NCBI GenBank assembly: GCA_900542045.1
Contig: UQMI01000009.1
Span: 1 to 64,000 of the forward strand
DNA: 64,000 nucleotides
Reading direction: 5' to 3'
Source of the DNA: an uncultured Blautia sp.
GTDB lineage: Bacteria > Bacillota > Clostridia > Lachnospirales > Lachnospiraceae
Made by a program: the position numbers and the translations under genes. Of the stretch, positions 9,242 to 16,948 are shown piece by piece. Numbering within the stretch: the first letter of the stretch is position 1; each line of letters starts with the position of its first letter. The notes under the pieces are model-generated. The model saw only the letters and a program-made list of their open reading frames with translations. It did no database searches and was not told where the DNA came from.

Positions 9242-10540
9242 ATGGCTGTAAAACTGACACCTTATGAACAGGAAATGCTGGATGGAAAGTATGGGCGTTT
9301 TAAACAGGTGGCACTGGAAAATGTATTAAAATATGCGCAGGTGGTGGGGGCAGAAGAATTGGTGGAAATAACTAAATCTACGTTGTATTTTGGAGCCCAT
9401 TCTTATCTGGAAACCTGCGGTTCTGATGATTATGACAAAATTTTCTCGAAAATGTATCTGTGTACCGATGAAAGGGTGGAGATCGGAGAATTTGCCAAAA
9501 CTTGTTACTGTCAGACCTGTGTGGCTCCCTGTGATGAATATGACTATGAATTTAACCGGCTTCCCAAAGAACTGTTTGACCGGAATAAGGAGTATTTAAG
9601 CAGAACTCTGAAGGCGGGTTGTTGTATTGCCGGTTCCTGCACTCCTTATCTGAATGGATGGATTCCTCTGATGGGGGAATATGTGGTTACATCGGAATCC
9701 AGCAATATTACAATGAGTAATTCTGCATTTGGAGCCCGCTGCAATGCAGATGGAGAGGAGGCTATTACCTGGATTTCCATCTGTGGACGTGCACCAAAGT
9801 GGGGGTTCTATTTGCCGGAAAACCGTTATGCTGACACCATATTCCACCTGGAATGCAAGTCAGAGACTCGTTTTGACTGGGATCTGATCGGTTATACAGT
9901 AGGACGTATGCTGCCGCCGGCAGGGGTTCCGGTATTGACGGGAGATTTCCACAGACCTACCATGACCATGTTAAAGCAGTGTTTTACTGCCATGGCTACC
10001 ACCAGTGCCTGTGAAATGTGTCATATTGTAGGCGTGACGCCGGAAGCCCGGTCTTTGGAGGATGCGAGAGGAAATAAAGAGCTTCGTGGAGAATTTACCA
10101 TTACACAAGCAGATATTGAAGAATCTTACCGGGAATTGTGCGCTTCGGAAAGCGGCGTGGTGGATTACGTGATTCTGGGATGTCCTCACTATTCTCTGGA
10201 GGATATCCAGCAGGTAGTACGATATTTGGAGGGAAAGAAGATTGCAGATGGAGTAGAATTTTCCGTCTGGACTGATATGTCAACCAGAGAAATGGCAAAA
10301 CAGAGCGGCTTTATGAAAATCATAGAGGATGCTGGAGGAAGACTGATGTGTTCAAGCTGTCCACTGGTCATGGATCCCATAGCATTTGCTCATATACATG
10401 GCCTTGCCACGGATTCCGGAAAACAGGGACATTATATTCGTTCCAGTTTTCCAAAAGACAGGCATATTCCAGTCTGGTATGGTGATATTTATCAGATCAT
10501 TGATGCGGCGGTGGCCGGTTACTGGAAAGGAGAAGCGTAA
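9242..10540 (+). CDS. Aconitase X (AcnX, DUF521) catalytic large subunit
   Basis: This 432-residue protein matches the AcnX catalytic domain, with conserved Cys-containing segments such as CGSDDYD, TCYCQTCVAPC, CEMCHIVGVTPEA, ILGCPHYS and MCSSCPLVMDP. Characterised AcnX enzymes are dehydratases, for example cis-3-hydroxy-L-proline dehydratase and mevalonate-5-phosphate dehydratase. The two-gene form, with the swivel domain encoded separately, is seen here. ATG 9242 is chosen because AAGGAGAG precedes it at about 9226; an in-frame upstream start overlaps the transporter stop and lacks a site. Its TAA overlaps the swivel-subunit ATG by one base. A betaine-transporter context for AcnX is unusual and hints at a hydroxylated amine or amino-acid betaine substrate. 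Confidence 0.87.
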   Translation: MAVKLTPYEQEMLDGKYGRFKQVALENVLKYAQVVGAEELVEITKSTLYFGAHSYLETCGSDDYDKIFSKMYLCTDERVEIGEFAKTCYCQTCVAPCDEYDYEFNRLPKELFDRNKEYLSRTLKAGCCIAGSCTPYLNGWIPLMGEYVVTSESSNITMSNSAFGARCNADGEEAITWISICGRAPKWGFYLPENRYADTIFHLECKSETRFDWDLIGYTVGRMLPPAGVPVLTGDFHRPTMTMLKQCFTAMATTSACEMCHIVGVTPEARSLEDARGNKELRGEFTITQADIEESYRELCASESGVVDYVILGCPHYSLEDIQQVVRYLEGKKIADGVEFSVWTDMSTREMAKQSGFMKIIEDAGGRLMCSSCPLVMDPIAFAHIHGLATDSGKQGHYIRSSFPKDRHIPVWYGDIYQIIDAAVAGYWKGEA

Positions 10541-10962
10541 TGGAAAAAACAATTATCAAAGGACGGGGAGCATATAATGGTGTGATAGAGGGTGAAGCGC
10601 TGGTTCTGCCGGACAGTGTGCAGGGCTGGGCCGGATTGGATGAGAAAACCGGCATTATTATTGAAGAAGCAAACAGCAAGTGCGGGGAATACATTGGTGG
10701 AAAAATTCTGGTACTTCCCTGTGCCAAAGGCTCCAATGGGTGGGCCAGCCACTTTTATTCTGCAAAGGTTGCGGGACATTGTCCCATCGCCTGGGTAATT
10801 CAGAAGCTGGACTCCAGATGTGCGGCATGTATTGTAGAGTTGGCGATTCCGGCAGTGGTGGAAACGGATTGTGACCCCTGCCAGGTCATTCATGATGGCG
10901 ACTGGATCCGTGTAGATGGTACCAATGGAATTGTAGAAATCCTTCGCCGTAGCCAGGAATAG
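10540..10962 (+). CDS. Aconitase X swivel-domain small subunit (DUF126)
   Basis: This 140-residue protein matches the AcnX swivel domain. It begins with the beta strand ending GRGAYNGVIEGEALVLP and carries the family segment LPCAKGSNGWASHFYSAK, where many relatives have GRGS-type glycine/serine loops that cap the active site, followed by PIAWVIQKLDSRCAACIVELAIPAV. It pairs with the large subunit encoded immediately upstream (one-base overlap) to make the complete dehydratase. It is the last gene of the cluster; hairpins follow within 100 bases. Confidence 0.87.
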   Translation: MEKTIIKGRGAYNGVIEGEALVLPDSVQGWAGLDEKTGIIIEEANSKCGEYIGGKILVLPCAKGSNGWASHFYSAKVAGHCPIAWVIQKLDSRCAACIVELAIPAVVETDCDPCQVIHDGDWIRVDGTNGIVEILRRSQE

Positions 10963-10993
10963 GAAAAGATGAAGGAAAGAATTGTCATGCTGA

Positions 10994-11016
10994 ACAGAAC
11001 TGGGAGTCTGTTTTAA
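10994..11016 (+). terminator. Small hairpin after the aconitase X operon
   Basis: ACAGA and TCTGT arms surround an eight-base loop and are followed by TTTAAAAT. A nearly identical element occurs at about 15652-15675. It may be a weak terminator or a dispersed hairpin element. Confidence 0.4.
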
Positions 11017-11062
11017 AATGTAGAGTTGTCTTGTATTTTCCTCTGGTGTTATGCAATATTGC

Positions 11063-11114
11063 AAAAGCAGATAAAAGTTTTGATGAGGAAACTTTTGTCT
11101 GCTTTTGTTTTTTT
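11063..11114 (+). terminator. Strong intrinsic terminator of the catabolic cluster
   Basis: An 18-base left arm (11063-11080) and right arm (11089-11106) pair with a single mismatch around an eight-base loop. A G and seven T residues follow. It closes the long plus-strand catabolic cluster. Confidence 0.85.
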
Positions 11115-11918
11115 GGGAAACTGTATCAGCAGTTTTATAGGATGTGGTGTTGCGGATATTTTTGAGGGATTTGAGAAAGAATGTATTTTCATTTTGGGAC
11201 TTTATAAAATTGAAGAAGATAAATCACCAGAAAAAGTTGATTTTTCAGCGTTTTGTAAACTCCATTATCAAATTTTTAGGGTGTATATGAGTGGGCAGGA
11301 AAAATAAGAGTGTTAACATTGTAAAAGCGGAAGCCGTACTTTGTGATATATCCGGCGTTTATTCAGACTGTTTTGATATTACGAAAGATATAGAAACAAT
11401 CCTGTAAAAAAGCAGAATATTTGATTAAAGACAAGTTTTTTGAGAATACAGTGATATTTTTTGTGATTATATGACAGATTTTTAGAGAGTTCATCCTTTC
11501 TGGGAAGAAAGTAATTGTACGGTGGTCACATTCTGTTTTATGTTTATAGAAGTGCAGAGATTTTTAGCTAAAAGTAAGTTATGATAATGTGGCCTATTTG
11601 AAAAATTGCCATCTTAGCAGCAGTGTATTCGCTGGATAAAGATTAGAGAACGTAGAATCAGAAAAAATAGCATGGGATTGCATACGCGAAAGGTTGCTGA
11701 CAAATGATCGAGGAGCATCAAGAAGCATTGCAAAAATATTGACCTATGTCGGGTGAACGGGTAATAAGAAAGCTCTATATGAATGGATGTCGGTGTAACT
11801 GACCTTTTTCCACGTTTTTTGGCCAGTTGAGTGTGCCTTCATTTTTCGGAATACGAAAAATGAAGGCACAGGAACAGAAGAGGCATGGTGCAGTTCATTT
11901 ACTCTGTTTCCCGGACAT
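11115..11918. other. AT-rich decayed intergenic region
   Basis: About 800 bases hold no convincing gene. Short open stretches (for example to about 11307, and pieces near 11310-11407 and 11690-11745) read as protein-like fragments broken by stops, but none has a ribosome-binding site or a family I recognise. The base composition is more AT-rich than the flanks. It looks like eroded coding DNA next to the broken SDR gene. Confidence 0.5.
11832..11870. repeat. Perfect 17-bp inverted repeat
   Basis: The arms at 11832-11848 and 11854-11870 are perfect reverse complements around the loop GAATA. There is no T-tract on either side. It could be the end of a small mobile element remnant, or a bidirectional hairpin between the decayed region and the minus-strand SDR pseudogene. 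Confidence 0.6.
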
Positions 11919-12280
11919 CTATTCCGGCTCTCCAAGGCGGCCAATGGAACAGACATTTTTACACATTTCCGCCTGCATTTCCGGATCTTCCCTGACAGAA
12001 GCAGGGGTCATATCACTGTTGACCGGTCCGGGGCAGATAACGTTCAGGCGAACGCCCTGAGGCGAAAACTCACGGCTCAGATTTCGGGTAGTTATATCGA
12101 CAGCCGCCTTGAAGCCTCCATAATAGTAAGCGTTGCTTTCCGGCTTGACAGCGGAAACAGACGCCACATTGACGATAGAATTTTTTCCGTGAGAATTTTC
12201 TTTCGTCATAACAGGCAAAAATTTCTGCTACCGGATCCAACGCCGGTGACTACGGCAATTTTGTTTTCCATTCTACCCAT
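11919..12280 (-). pseudogene. Short-chain dehydrogenase/reductase (SDR), broken by internal deletion and truncation
   Basis: Reading the minus strand from ATG 12280, behind an excellent AGGGAGGAGG site, gives an SDR N-terminus (MENKIAVVTGVGSGS). This is the start of the TGxxxGxG nucleotide-binding loop. It soon meets a stop. In another frame the C-terminal half resumes with SIVNVASVSAV, the catalytic YYYGGFK (Tyr-x-x-x-Lys), and the LNVICPGPVNSDM segment, then stops after GRLGEPE. Around 100 residues in the middle and the usual last 25-30 residues are missing. The gene therefore cannot make a working oxidoreductase. It lies just after the ABM monooxygenase gene, so the two were probably one operon. 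Confidence 0.8.
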
Positions 12281-12316
12281 AATTGAAAAACCTCCTCCCT
12301 TTCTGTTTCCGGCTGA

Positions 12317-12622
12317 TCAGGCGAGTACTTCGCAGTTGAGGATCACGGATGGTTCGGTGCTGTTGGCTTCCGCAATGCAGCCGAACGTATAGACCGGATC
12401 GCCGGGTTGATCCGCTGTGGCTACATGTCCAAGAAAAGCTTCCCGGGACTCCCACTTTTCTATGAGAACAAGTTTGTCAGGGTTGTCCGAAGACTGGAGA
12501 AGATTGTAATACAGGTTTCCCGGCTGTTGTCTGGAAATCTCCAGCAGTTTTTTGGCGGCTGTTATAATGGTTTCCCGCGCTTCGGGCTTTGCACTTATGA
12601 TACTGATACATTGATACATCAT
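12317..12622 (-). CDS. Antibiotic-biosynthesis-monooxygenase (ABM/YgiN-like) domain protein
   Basis: This 101-residue protein has the ABM fold pattern: an N-terminal strand (CISIISAKPEA), helix, GNLYYNLLQSSDNPDKLVLIEKWESREAF, and a short C-terminal strand. Such small dimeric alpha-beta proteins include quinol monooxygenases and many of unknown role. The start at 12622 follows AGGAGGG. The SDR pseudogene comes next on the same strand, and a LysR gene lies upstream, also on the minus strand. The partner gene's decay suggests this pathway is being lost. Confidence 0.75.
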   Translation of the reverse strand: MMYQCISIISAKPEARETIITAAKKLLEISRQQPGNLYYNLLQSSDNPDKLVLIEKWESREAFLGHVATADQPGDPVYTFGCIAEANSTEPSVILNCEVLA

Positions 12623-12760
12623 GAACCCTCCTAGTATAAAATATTAAGAACAGAAAAGCAGAACAACAGTTTTGCTGTTCAGTATAGTTTTTACTCTGAA
12701 GGATGGCAAATAAAAAGATTTCATGAAATTATAACGAAAAGCAGTAAATTTCTTTCCGGC

Positions 12761-12810
12761 AAAGAAAAACCCCCTGGCTTTTCTGAAAAAGACTTCAGTA
12801 GCGCAGGGGG
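12761..12810 (-). terminator. Intrinsic terminator for the LysR gene (minus strand)
   Basis: On the minus strand CCCCCTG (12810-12804) pairs with CAGGGGG (12776-12770) and is followed by TTTTTCTTT. The left arm overlaps the last LysR codons, so it terminates that transcript before the ABM gene. Confidence 0.65.
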
Positions 12811-13700
12811 ATTCGGCTGTCGGATAAAAACTGTGCCAGGAGCCTGACAGCCGGATTGGAGGGATTTTTCTGGATGGCGGAAGAGATGGTAAGATAAAAC
12901 TGCTCTTCTATATCTATGATGCAATGTGTAGGCGGGATAAACGGCCGGACAAATACAGGTACGATCGCCACACATTCCGGATACAGGCTGATCTGAAGAA
13001 GCAGCTCCTGAATAGAATTAATGCGGCAGGGCGGCAGCGTCTCAGGCATCATAAGCCCGTGTTCGAGGAACTGCTTTGCAGTCTGAAGCCTTTCGTGGGG
13101 AGAATCCAGCAGACTGACGGTAAGGATTTTTTCCTTTTGCAGTTCTTTCAGAGAAATACGTTCAAGGGCGGAAAAACGGTGCTGCCTGGAGCAGAGGATC
13201 ACATAATCAAAATCTGCGATCCGACGGATCTGCAAAAGGCTGGAGTTAAATTCTGTGGGGCAGTATACGGCAATATCACAGCGCCCCTTGATGATTTCTC
13301 TGGGAATCTGCGAAGGCGTTATGATCGTAAGCCCAAGGGAAATATTCGGATTCTGCTCCTTAAAAGCGGCGAAACGCGGCATCAGCATCATGCCTTCCAC
13401 CGTACTGGCAACGCAGGCTCTGATAGAGCCGCTTTTTCCCTTTACGATATCTTTTGATGAGCTGACGGCTTCATCGAATTCTTCCACGATGACCTGGGCC
13501 TTTTTGTAGAAATTCTCTCCGGCAGGAGTCAGCGTAACCTGGCGGGTGCTGCGTTCAAACAATTTAAATCCGAGGCTTTTCTCCATATTGCGGATATGCT
13601 GACTCATTGCTGTCTGGGTTATGGCGCACTCACTGGCGGCTTTTGTAAAATTCATGGTTTCGGCAACCTTAATAAAATAACGTAATCCATTAATATCCAT
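12795..13700 (-). CDS. LysR-family transcriptional regulator
   Basis: This 301-residue protein has a standard LysR layout. The N-terminal winged HTH (MDINGLRYFIKVAETMNFTKAASE, with TQTAMSQHIRNMEKSLGFKLFER as recognition region) is followed by a linker helix and a periplasmic-binding-protein-like effector domain from about residue 90. LysR proteins usually control a divergent neighbour. Here that neighbour is the Fe-S aldo/keto reductase starting at 13930, which has a good promoter in the shared gap. The ABM gene downstream is another possible target. The effector is unknown. Confidence 0.9.
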   Translation of the reverse strand: MDINGLRYFIKVAETMNFTKAASECAITQTAMSQHIRNMEKSLGFKLFERSTRQVTLTPAGENFYKKAQVIVEEFDEAVSSSKDIVKGKSGSIRACVASTVEGMMLMPRFAAFKEQNPNISLGLTIITPSQIPREIIKGRCDIAVYCPTEFNSSLLQIRRIADFDYVILCSRQHRFSALERISLKELQKEKILTVSLLDSPHERLQTAKQFLEHGLMMPETLPPCRINSIQELLLQISLYPECVAIVPVFVRPFIPPTHCIIDIEEQFYLTISSAIQKNPSNPAVRLLAQFLSDSRIPLRY

Positions 13701-13842
13701 TTAGCGTTCCTCATTGGTATAAAAATAAAATTTTCTGCTCTTATGATAGCAGAACCTGCAGAAAGTGTCTATTTTGGCACCTCATTTATCAGAAAAAATA
13801 ATAGCTAAAAAAGTATTGCTAATATATGCCGTTTTGTGCAAA

Positions 13843-13871
13843 TTGACAATTAATTTTTGCAGTGCTAAAAT
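13843..13871 (+). promoter_or_regulatory. Sigma-70-type promoter of the Fe-S aldo/keto reductase gene
   Basis: TTGACA (13843-13848) and TAAAAT (13866-13871) are 17 bases apart, in the gap between the divergent LysR and reductase genes. LysR binding sites would be expected around it; I could not single one out. Confidence 0.75.
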
Positions 13872-13929
13872 TTTTATCAACAGAAAAAAGCGGAACGGAT
13901 ATTTTTCAGAAAATTACAGGAGGTTGCCT

Positions 13930-15144
13930 ATGAAGAAAGAGATTGATTTTGGAAAAAGAATGGCATATGGATGTCTGAGACTGCCGATTATTGAAAACGG
14001 AGAACGAGCGCCGGGATGGAGAGATGATTCCCTGGTGGACGAAGAGGCTTTTCAGAAGATCGTGGACAGGGGCATGGCCAACGGATATAACTATTTTGAT
14101 ACCTCATGGTTTTACCACAATGGAAATTCAGAGCGCGCCATCGGACACTGTGTTGCTGATAAGTACCCGAGGGAATCGTTTATCCTTTCAGATAAAATGC
14201 CTGTCAAATTCATGAAAAACGGCTCTGAGATGGAGACCATCTTTCAGGAGCAGCTTAAAAAGTGCCATGTGGATTATTTTGACTTTTATCTGATCCACGC
14301 AATCAGCTCGGATACATATGAGAAATGGACGAAAGAGGGGCTTTTTGAATTCCTCGTGAAAAAACGTGAGGAAGGCAAATTCAGAGAATTTGGTCTTTCC
14401 CTGCATGAAACACCGGAATTCCTGGACCGTATCCTGACGGAACATCCCGAGGTGGATTTTGTGATGCTGCAGCTGAATTACATCGACTGGGAATCTCCGG
14501 CCCTGCGTGCGAAAGAGCAGTATGAAGTTGCCATGAAGCACGGAAAACCGATTGTGGTAATGGAGCCCTGCAAGGGAGGTTCTCTGGCGAACCCTCCGGA
14601 AGAAGCGGCAAAGCTCATGAAAGCATATAATCCGGAGGCTTCCTATGCTTCCTGGGCATATCGCTGGGTTGGCTCACTTCCGGGAGTCCGGGTTGTTGCC
14701 ATTGGAATGCCTCAAATGGAATTTCTGGAAGACAACATGAAGACATTTGACAATTTTGTCCCGCTGAATGAAGAGGAGTATGCGATCATCGACAAGGTAG
14801 TGGATATCGTAAATTCCAAGACAGCTATTCCCTGTACCAACTGCAAATACTGCGAGGAAGCATGTCCTCTGGATATTCCTTCCGGTGATTATTTCGCGCT
14901 TTACAATGATTATTACCGGCAGAGCGACAGTACCTCTCCCAACGATGTCTGTACACAGGCAAATACCTACGGATCCCTGATCGAGAGAAGAACTCCCGCA
15001 GAAAAATGCGTTGCATGCGGAGCTTGCGAGAAAGTATGTCCCCAGCATCTCCCGATCATTCAGCTTCTGAAGGAAAAAATCGATGGTGAGTTATATTCCC
15101 ACTGTCCGGAATCCATGCTTCGGAATATGCTTGAAAAACAGTAA
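13930..15144 (+). CDS. Aldo/keto reductase with C-terminal 2x[4Fe-4S] domain
   Basis: This 404-residue protein has an AKR barrel (catalytic Tyr region FDTSWFYHNGNSE, a lysine in ILSDKMPVKF, and DFYLIHA supplying the histidine). A ferredoxin-like tail follows with clusters at C302/C305/C308/C312 and C360/C363/C366/C370. Such AKR-ferredoxin fusions are widespread in anaerobes and likely couple NAD(P)H or ferredoxin electrons to reduction of a carbonyl compound; substrates are mostly unknown. ATG 13930 with AGGAGG at 13918 is preferred to an earlier in-frame start, which would overlap the promoter. It is divergent from a LysR gene, its likely regulator. Confidence 0.88.
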   Translation: MKKEIDFGKRMAYGCLRLPIIENGERAPGWRDDSLVDEEAFQKIVDRGMANGYNYFDTSWFYHNGNSERAIGHCVADKYPRESFILSDKMPVKFMKNGSEMETIFQEQLKKCHVDYFDFYLIHAISSDTYEKWTKEGLFEFLVKKREEGKFREFGLSLHETPEFLDRILTEHPEVDFVMLQLNYIDWESPALRAKEQYEVAMKHGKPIVVMEPCKGGSLANPPEEAAKLMKAYNPEASYASWAYRWVGSLPGVRVVAIGMPQMEFLEDNMKTFDNFVPLNEEEYAIIDKVVDIVNSKTAIPCTNCKYCEEACPLDIPSGDYFALYNDYYRQSDSTSPNDVCTQANTYGSLIERRTPAEKCVACGACEKVCPQHLPIIQLLKEKIDGELYSHCPESMLRNMLEKQ

Positions 15145-15156
15145 TATATGAAATGT

Positions 15157-15179
15157 AAATGTCGGTTAATGACATTTTT
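15157..15179 (+). terminator. Weak intrinsic terminator after the first aldo/keto reductase
   Basis: AAATGTC (15157-15163) and GACATTT (15171-15177) form a 7-bp stem with a seven-base loop and a short T-run. Confidence 0.5.
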
Positions 15180-15291
15180 CAGCTGGATTTTTCCATGAAG
15201 ACATCTTCCGCAGAATTTTGTGCTTTTTGACCAGAACACTTCTGAGGGAGGTGTCTTATCTATGTCTTTTTCTATTCAAATTGATAGCGAT

Positions 15292-15313
15292 CACAGTGGC
15301 TCTGTGGTATACT
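15292..15313 (+). promoter_or_regulatory. Promoter with overlapping inverted repeat before the VbhA-like antitoxin
   Basis: An extended -10 (TGGTATACT, -10 hexamer at 15308-15313) is preceded directly by the inverted repeat CACAG TGGCT CTGTG (15292-15306). A dyad in this position suits an autoregulatory operator, a common feature of antitoxin genes. No good -35 is visible. Confidence 0.45.
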
Positions 15314-15361
15314 ATATGAGAAAGAAACTATAATAGAAAAGGAAAACAGGAGTGATGCCAT

Positions 15362-15532
15362 ATGTTAGTAAGGGCAGATAAAAAATGGGATTATGCAATT
15401 GGGATGATAAAAGTAGATGGTCTGGAACCTACAGAAGACATGAAAAAGCTCATCGAGAAGGAAAAAAAGGGTGAGATTTCTATGGAAGATATACGCAAAG
15501 CCCTGGACAGAAAATATAAGATGAAGGAATAG
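15362..15532 (+). CDS. VbhA-like antitoxin domain protein (solitary)
   Basis: This 56-residue protein has a CAGGAG ribosome-binding site. It starts MLVRADKKWDYAIGMIKVDG, then runs into GLEPTEDMKKLIEKE and GEISMEDIRKALDRKY. This is the three-helix pattern of VbhA-type antitoxin domains, which block ATP binding in Fic AMP-transferases through an inhibitory helix. No Fic gene lies downstream: about 250 bases of hairpin-rich DNA follow, then an aldo/keto reductase. The gene is thus an orphan, either a remnant of a toxin-antitoxin pair, a free antidote against incoming Fic toxins, or a small protein with another role. The family assignment is by pattern only. Confidence 0.6.
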   Translation: MLVRADKKWDYAIGMIKVDGLEPTEDMKKLIEKEKKGEISMEDIRKALDRKYKMKE

Positions 15533-15581
15533 TGCAATGAATGATCCATAAAGAAAAAACATCATAGAATTGTATATGAAG

Positions 15582-15720
15582 AGGAGGCTGACAATATGCA
15601 GTGCTCCTTTTTTTGCCCAGTCCGGGAAGAAATAGGGCTGCTCACTCTGGACAGAACTGCGATTCTGTTTTAAAATAAAGAAAAATCGGTACACAGGGTG
15701 GAACGCTTCTCCCTGTGTAC
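15582..15720 (+). terminator. Hairpin-rich region between the VbhA-like gene and the second aldo/keto reductase
   Basis: Three structures occur in a row. AGGAG...CTCCT followed by seven T residues (about 15582-15614) is a likely terminator. The ACAGA...TCTGTTTTAAAAT hairpin at about 15652-15675 repeats the element at 10994. A perfect 10-bp stem, GTACACAGGG/CCCTGTGTAC, lies at 15689-15720. The last is 60 bases upstream of the next start and may be a leader structure. Confidence 0.5.
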
Positions 15721-15780
15721 TGACGTTTTCATGGCTTACTGCCGGAAGAAATGAAAACAGAATCGCAGGGAGGAAGTAAA

Positions 15781-16788
15781 ATGGAATATCGTACATTAGG
15801 AAAAACAGGGCTGCAGGTTTCCCGCATGGGTTTTGGAGGAATTCCTATTCAGAGAGTGGATGCGGCCAGAACCAGGCAGCTGGTGGAGAAGATGGCAGAA
15901 ATGGGCGTCAATTATATTGACACCGCCAGAGGCTATACAGTGAGCGAATCCTATCTGGGAGAGGCACTGGAAGGGTACAGGGATAAATTTGTACTGGCCA
16001 CCAAGAGTATGGCCCGGACCAAAGAGGCCATGGCAAAGGACATCGAGATCAGTCTTGGAAATCTGCGCACCGACTATATCGATCTGTATCAGGTGCACAA
16101 TCCTTCCATGGAGCAGCTGGAGCAGGTTACCGGAGAGGGCGGAGCCCTGGAAGCGCTGATGGAAGCAAAAGAGGCAGGCAAGATCGGACATATCGGACTG
16201 ACGGCCCATTCTGTGGAAGTGTTCAGAAAGGCCCTGGAACTGGATTGGGTGGAAACTATCATGTTCCCCTATAATGTGGTGGAGACCCAGGGAGCAGAAC
16301 TGATCGATGCATGTGCAGAGAAAAATATCGGTTTCATCGACATGAAACCAATGGCCGGAGGCGCCATTGAAGATCCGGCGACAGCTCTGCGGTTTATCTG
16401 CAGCAATCCGTCGGTGACTGTGGTGATCCCGGGCGTATCCGAGATCGAAGAGCTGGAAGAGAATTTAAAGGCCTGTTCCGATGTTTCACCATTGAGTCAG
16501 GAAGAGCAGGGGAAGATCGCTGAGATCCGGGAGCAGCTGGGCAGCAATTTCTGCCGCCGCTGCAATTACTGCGCGCCCTGTACCGTTGGAATCTCCATTC
16601 CCAACGTGTTCCTGTTTGCAGGCTATCTGCAGCGTTATGATCTGGAAGGCTGGGCCAGAGAGCGGTATGCTACGTTGGATACCAAGGCTTCTGCATGTGT
16701 GGAATGCGGAGAATGCGAGACACGCTGTCCCTATCACCTGCCGATCCGGGAGATGATGAAGACGGCTGCCCGGGATTTCGGGGAATAA
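15781..16788 (+). CDS. Aldo/keto reductase with C-terminal Fe-S domain (second, different subfamily)
   Basis: This 335-residue protein has an AKR barrel starting MEYRTLGKTGLQVSRMGFGG, with the catalytic Tyr in YIDTARGYTVSE and a lysine in VLATKS. The C-terminal cysteine sets are C258/C261/C264/C267 and C306/C309/C312/C316. It is shorter than and clearly different from the protein at 13930 and is not a tandem duplicate. ATG 15781 follows GGGAGGAAG. The likely role is a ferredoxin- or NAD(P)H-linked carbonyl reduction; the substrate is unknown. Confidence 0.87.
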   Translation: MEYRTLGKTGLQVSRMGFGGIPIQRVDAARTRQLVEKMAEMGVNYIDTARGYTVSESYLGEALEGYRDKFVLATKSMARTKEAMAKDIEISLGNLRTDYIDLYQVHNPSMEQLEQVTGEGGALEALMEAKEAGKIGHIGLTAHSVEVFRKALELDWVETIMFPYNVVETQGAELIDACAEKNIGFIDMKPMAGGAIEDPATALRFICSNPSVTVVIPGVSEIEELEENLKACSDVSPLSQEEQGKIAEIREQLGSNFCRRCNYCAPCTVGISIPNVFLFAGYLQRYDLEGWARERYATLDTKASACVECGECETRCPYHLPIREMMKTAARDFGE

Positions 16789-16880
16789 GTACAAAGACCG
16801 GAATCATCTGCAGGCATCAGAATCGGGTGATCTGCCCGCAGCAGAATTACAGATAACAGAGACAGTATCACAGATAACAG

Positions 16881-16931
16881 AAAGGCAGGTCCTTCCCGCG
16901 CCGTTTGCTGCGTGGAAAGGACCTGCCTTTT
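16881..16931 (+). terminator. Hairpin between the aldo/keto reductase and MarR genes
   Basis: A 14-base left arm (16881-16894) pairs perfectly with 16917-16930. It fits a terminator of the reductase gene, though only TTTT follows. It lies 18 bases before the MarR start and could also be an operator or leader structure for it. Confidence 0.6.
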
Positions 16932-16948
16932 GGGAAGAAGGGGTTCAG

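Noticed and set aside
11026..11307. 93-codon reading frame after the AcnX operon
   Set aside because: It runs through the strong terminator at 11063-11114, has no ribosome-binding site and resembles no family.
15689..15720. T-box antiterminator (AGGGTGGAAC with CCCT arm)
   Set aside because: Only part of the T-box sequence is present, no Stem I or specifier region is visible, and the downstream gene is an aldo/keto reductase, not an aminoacyl-tRNA or amino-acid gene.
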